Below are positions 58,870-64,000 of a stretch of DNA of 64,000 bases, piece after piece; position 1 is the stretch's first letter; each line of letters opens with the position of its first letter. Both the position numbers and the translations under genes were made by a program. The notes under the pieces were generated by a model. That model searched no databases and was not told where the DNA came from. It worked only from the letters and a program-made list of their open reading frames with translations. Origin of the DNA: Oxytricha trifallax (taxonomy: Eukaryota > Ciliophora > Spirotrichea > Sporadotrichida > Oxytrichidae); assembly GCA_000711775.1 (NCBI GenBank), contig ARYC01001871.1, positions 16,818 through 80,817 on the forward strand, in the 5' to 3' direction.

Positions 58870-60408
58870 AATATATGAATTTGTGGTTGATAAGTTTTTT
58901 TTTATATAACTTAGATAAGAGATAATATTAAAGAGTCTTCTTAATTATTAAATTGATTACTATGATAAAACCCCATGATTCTTTTAAGAATTGAAATAAG
59001 GCATTAAGAATAAACAGATTAAGTTTAATTGCTAAAATAGAAATAATTAGAATAATATATTGATTAAAGATTATTAACTGATCAGAAATAAAATTGATTC
59101 CAGCAATATTAAAAACATTAGTAGGATCATTAAACTTTAAAACGAAAACCATCTCTACCAATTAAAATTAATTTTTGGCCAATTCTAAAATTTTCAACCA
59201 ACAAGATAACAAAGACTCCTCAACCGACCATTAGTAAGTATTTTCTTCTTTTATTTCTTCATTTTCATCTATTTTTTGCCTTATTTTCATTCTTAATAGA
59301 ATCATGGGGTTTTATAAAATTTTAACTGCCTTGAAATAATACTAATCTAAATAATAAGATATTAGTTTATTCGATTTCTTTATATTATTGCAATATGATT
59401 TTTTTTAGGATTATTAATAAGATTATCAATTAATTTATATTAACTTCATTAATATATATTTATTGAAATTATTCTTAACTTAACTTATAATTCTTGTTTT
59501 TCCTTATATACTTAATTCATAAATTTTCTATATCAGAGCTTTTGCTTCAATTTTTTTCAATTGTATTTTATAATAAATCGCTAATATCATTGTTTTAATA
59601 AAAATAAATTTCAAATTATCATTATGGGTACTTTTGGTTATGGTATGACACCATTTTAATATAGTTCTATGTAATGAGTTAAAAAGGGCCTCATTTTAAA
59701 GTTTTAAAATAAGAATTAATTTGAGACTTTGATATACTGGGTTTATCGATTTCGAAAGAATTGTAAATATAAAAATCATAATGAGGTTATTATAATTTTT
59801 TAATCTTTTTTTTATAAATTTGTTTTAAGAAGCCTTCTCTGTTTAATTTTTTCATTTGTCTAAATACCGATGTCAATTATTGAAATTTCTAATATCGTTA
59901 ATTTGTACAATTTGTTTTAATTATATGATTGTATTAATCAAACACAATTAAATAATCAGTGAATTACACTAAATGACTTGAAATATTAATATTACTATCA
60001 CAGTTTAGTCATTTAATCACAATATAGAATAAAATTTGATTTTTTTACAAGAATAACTTATATCTTCCAATGTAAAAATTTAATTATGTTAGAAATCACT
60101 GATATAATACCATAGACTTAATTCATTCACTCATTAAATATTATAATTGAAAAATATTTTCACATTAGAGGGTGCTGAAACTCTCTTGAAGGTATATAAT
60201 AACTATAAATAAATCCACATAATTATATTTTCAATGGAAATTTTACTTCGTATTAAGTGTAAGAACCATCAATAGTTACCAATAATTTATAAAAATATCA
60301 ATTATCATTTTAAAATTGATAATTTGATTAATAATTTTTCAAAATTATTTTGTTTAAAAGAATTAAGAACATACATTTGATTAATTTAGCTAAAGTATAT
60401 TCAATGAT
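58870..60408. other. AT-rich, as 36061-37600
   Basis: No supportable gene. It differs from unit 2 by one base in an A run near 59089 and by ATG to ATA near 59207. Confidence 0.35.
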
Positions 60409-60489
60409 TTAAATATTTAAATTATGTAATAAGTTAGTCTATTTATTCAATTAAATTTAATTATAATAAAATTTAAATATATTATTTAA

Positions 60490-61978
60490 ATGGCTGAAAA
60501 CAAAGAAGATGGACAGAAGTCCGAAACAATTTTTATGAAATCTACTTCAGGAAATTATGTTGAACAGAAACTTCAACCTTCAGTTCAACTTGGGAAAAGG
60601 GTTAGAATTGAACAAATAATAACTGCAGATGGTAAAGTCAAAAGTATTCTAATTATTGGTGAGAATCCATAAAAATAGCAATTACTTATTAATTGAGAGG
60701 GTGGATAGAATTATCACGAGCAAGAGTAGCCAATAATTGATTAAGATCCTAACAAAAGATAAAAATTAGAAGAATATATTATGTAGAATCAAGCTTAAAA
60801 GGAAAACAATGTGCCTTAATAAAATTTTCAGTAGTAGATATAGGCAAAAAACGAAGAAGTGACAAAAAAATGGAGGAAAGCTCTGATGAATCCGAAATTT
60901 GAATAAATAATCTTCAAACAGAGTAGAGAATTTTTAAGTTTCCTAAGAATATACGATCAACACACCCTATGAGAAACCCTATAATATAGATTTAATCGGC
61001 TACATTGTGAGTTGTATTCAGAAAGTGAAAGGCAAATCATTCTCAGATAAATTGATAGTTGAAACAATTGCATGCATAGTTAAACTTGTAACTGATTAAG
61101 AAATATTTGAAGTTGAGCACTATCAAGTATAAATTTAAAATCAATTTCCTTATTAACAAGTAAAACTTTCCTAAAATAGGACTAAAAGTAACTAAGTTAT
61201 CTATTAGAAAGAGGAATTTAAATGTTCATTAGAAATTATAAAGCTTTAAAACCAGGTTGAGGAGTCTATGAGTTAATTAAAACTCTACTACTTTAAATAA
61301 TAGATGATTAATCAAATAATTAGTTATAAAAATACCTTGTTATTTAAATTTTTATAGAATTATATGCAAGATTATAATTGGTAGCTTTACCTAAGTTGCA
61401 AGATAATATACTTCTCATAGTGAAATATCAATACATTTTAAGTATTTCGATGACTATTTAATAGGTTTGGGATTCAATAGAACATCGTTTTAAAGAAATT
61501 TACTTAGAAGCATTCAACAATTACTTGGAGATTTTTTTCGGAAAGGACCAAAGAAATTCTACTTAAGAATAGCTTACTGGAATATAATGGAAAAAGAGCG
61601 TAGATCAGAAATTAAGTACCATCCTTAAAGATAAAAAAAAAGAATGAAAGATGATATGATAGTGGATAAATGTGAAATGGAGGAAAAATAAAGAGCAGCG
61701 TGGAAATTATGGGGATAATAAAGAGCAGTGTGGAAATTATTAAACAGCAAATTCAGTAAATTGAGCAATAGCAGATCTCTCTTCAGTATAAAATGAACTA
61801 GTTATAAAGCTCAGATGGAAAGCCCAAGCCTTAAGATGAGGCAGAAGATAGCAATATGTATATTCATGATCATTTTTTAAGATCCTTATCTCCTTCCAGT
61901 CAATTTCTTATTAATTTATTAAAGAGCATCTAATTAGAAGTTAAATAAATACCGGGAAAATTAAATTAATGGAGGATG
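60490..61978 (+). pseudogene. Family gene E, unit 3 copy
   Basis: Same in-frame TGA (60694-60696) and frame changes as 37682-39170. Palindrome at 60409-60420. Confidence 0.55.
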
Positions 61979-62896
61979 GAATAATATTTAAATAATAATA
62001 ATACATTTTATCTTTAACTTGTTTTATAATACATTTCTAAATTAATTTCCTTGCAGTTTGCAAGATTTTTGTAATTCAATATAGATATTTATCTTAAAAT
62101 TTTATTTTGATTGTTAAGCTAAATGATTCTGTTTTTTACGATAGAATCACCAACTTTTAAAAAATATATTTTATTTATTTGTATATCATTTGACTGTTCG
62201 AGTCTTAAAATATATATTAAACTAGCAATTTTTCATTTTGAACTTTAAAAATTAAATATTTTAAAATTCATAATTAAAACTATTAAATATAAAAAATGTC
62301 AATAATCCAACTAATCCATTTGATCTTCCTCTATTTTTATAAATTTAGAGCAATATTTCATTCTAAAAATAAGAGTTTAAATAATTTTTATGTATAATGA
62401 GAACCATAATAAGTCATTATAAAGGAAATAACACTCAAAATATAAAATTATCAATTTTATTTTTTACGTAATTTTGAAAATCATAATAACATAAAAATAA
62501 ACATTACAATTTTTATTGGATTAGAGGAACCACATAATGATATTAATAAAATAAATATTCTTTATGATTCTAAATGATAAAAATTGGATTAAAAATTTGT
62601 TATGTTCAATTATACGCAATTTGAAATCTAAAAATTGAGTAAAAAAGTTAATATGCATTTTTTTAAAAAATGGAATCAGAAAAAACATTATTTGCATATC
62701 ATTAGAGTTGATTTCTAAATACAAACTATTTTTTATAGATTTTTCTAAGTTTATGATAATATAATTAATTCAAATAAATTTAAGATAGAGATTAAATAAG
62801 ATTCAATAATTTTTATTTTATTCTAATATCCAGTGTTTTTATCATCTTATCTGAAATTGAATAATATATATAATTTATATTAATATTGTCTAAGAA
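61979..62896. other. AT-rich intergenic, as 39171-40088
   Basis: No gene seen. Confidence 0.5.
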
Positions 62897-62904
62897 AAAC
62901 TGTT

Positions 62905-63383
62905 GGGGGGGGAAGTTTCCTGCCCCAAAATTTTATATGCACCCTAGGGGGGAAGTTTCCTGCCCCGAAAAAGGTAGTTTCCTGCCCCGAAAAAAGGAGT
63001 TTTCTGCCCCCTTCAGAAGTTTACGGCCCCATACATAAAAATATGTAATTTTTATAATTTTCAAAGAATCTTTATCATCAATTATAATGTAATATTTTAA
63101 AATTTAGCTTCAAATATCATTTCTACCTTGATAATGAATTTAAAATTTAATGAAAATTACATTAATTATTATTAAAAACACTTATTTTAGCCTTGTTAAT
63201 AATATATAATTTGATAAAGAAAAATTATGTACCTTGAAAATTATATAATAATAAATGTTTTATAGTACATGATTATGGTAATTGAAATTGAAATTTATTT
63301 TTTTTATCAAAATATTGCAAAAAACATAAAATTTAATGTTGGGGGCAGGAAACTACCTTTTGGGGCAGGAAACTTCCCCCCCC
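62905..63383. mobile_element. Poly-G/poly-C-ended element, unit 3
   Basis: Same site and 8-bp AAACTGTT duplication as 40097-40556, but the right tip has two units of the GGGGCAGGAAACT word instead of one, making it 479 bp. This is the largest difference between units 2 and 3. Confidence 0.8.
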
Positions 63384-63501
63384 AAACTGTTAATATTAAA
63401 TTTTAATATTATAACTATTTTTACTCAATGACTTAAATATTGAACTGCTTTAAAAAATTGTATTACAAAAAATAATATATAAAATTTTAATAAATAGAAA
63501 C

Positions 63502-64000
63502 ATGTAGAGAGAACAATTTGAGGAGGAAAAATTAAACTAAAGAGGACTTAATAGTTCAGTTGATTTACAGAGAAAACGAACTTATTCTTAGAAGACTTTT
63601 CAGGATGAGAACCCAAGTCAAATCAAAGAAATACTAAAGGGTTACGAGGAGACATAGCTGAGACAAAATGTTCAGAATCTGTAAAATCTTGAAGAGACTT
63701 ATTCCGAGGATGTTAATGAGGATAGTGCTAGAAACCTAAATAGAAAATCTGACGAAATCCCTCATAAGAGAATTAGATTTGACAATATTGCTGAAGTCAA
63801 TTCTAAATCTTTCAACTTGCTCTCACCTGCTTTCTAAGGAGTCCCCTTTGGGAATATTTGCAATCATGATTTCTAAAATGCTCAATTTGGAATCAATTAA
63901 TTTATGCCTACCAACTCTTTGCCATAGTTTGAATTACCAAACTAAACTTAAAATGCAGGAAATGGATGTGTCTTAAATAACACTAGCAATTTTATGCTTA
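63502..64000 (+). CDS. Family gene F, unit 3 copy, cut by window end
   Basis: ATG 63502, identical to the start of the unit 2 gene at 40675. Palindrome variant at 63433-63444. Open to the last base of the window. Confidence 0.72.

Larger units (their letters stand above)
53877..64000. repeat. Tandem unit 3, incomplete
   Basis: Matches 31068-41175 of unit 2 almost base for base and runs off the window end inside family gene F. Confidence 0.85.

Noticed and set aside
1..64000. tRNA or rRNA genes
   Set aside because: No cloverleaf with the conserved T-arm box and no GC-richer rRNA-like block was seen by eye; a covariance-model scan would be decisive.

Overview
The window is ciliate DNA, and several features point to germline (micronuclear) DNA. 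Base composition is very AT-rich. Long reading frames appear only when TAA and TAG are read as glutamine and TGA is the sole stop. Introns are GT...AG and mostly 31-39 nt. Several genes are cut by short AT-rich segments lying between direct repeats of 4-8 bp, and removing one repeat plus the segment restores the frame. That is the layout of internal eliminated sequences (IES) and pointers. One gene also has part of its coding sequence inverted, as in scrambled genes of spirotrichs such as Oxytricha and Stylonychia. A 1.2-kb element ending in C4A4/G4T4 repeats fits the same group. Species is not determined.

Layout: bases 1-9890 hold three members of an unrecognised coiled-coil gene family (972, 5860, and broken 8533), a small minus-strand gene with a C2H2-like finger (3558-4169) and decayed coding fragments. 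From about 9890 the sequence is a tandem array: unit 1 about 9890-31067, unit 2 about 31068-53876, unit 3 from 53877 past the window end. Units 2 and 3 are almost identical over the shared 10 kb; unit 1 is more diverged and carries its own insertions and deletions. Each complete unit has, in order: family gene C, small ORFs, family gene D (units 2-3 also gene E), family gene F, an eIF5A-like gene, a scrambled receptor gene, an unrecognised IES-bearing gene, a minus-strand gene split by a foldback element, and a TBE-like telomere-repeat element at the boundary.

The best-supported gene is a fusion of a seven-transmembrane receptor with a phosphatidylinositol phosphate kinase (GPCR-PIPK, the architecture known from Dictyostelium RpkA and Phytophthora). 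Receptor and kinase N-lobe are on the minus strand. The middle and C-lobe of the kinase are on the plus strand, joined through a shared inverted pointer around ACTTTGAAGTAA. It is present twice.

The least expected system is the family itself. Members have a basic N-terminal motif, a helical core ending near SRIIL.AFAK and a C-terminal coiled coil. They contain no visible IES, and nearly every member has the palindrome TTAAATATTTAA (or a one-base variant) 57-137 bp before its start codon. Some copies are intact and others are broken, as in a birth-and-death gene family; germline-limited expression is a plausible inference.
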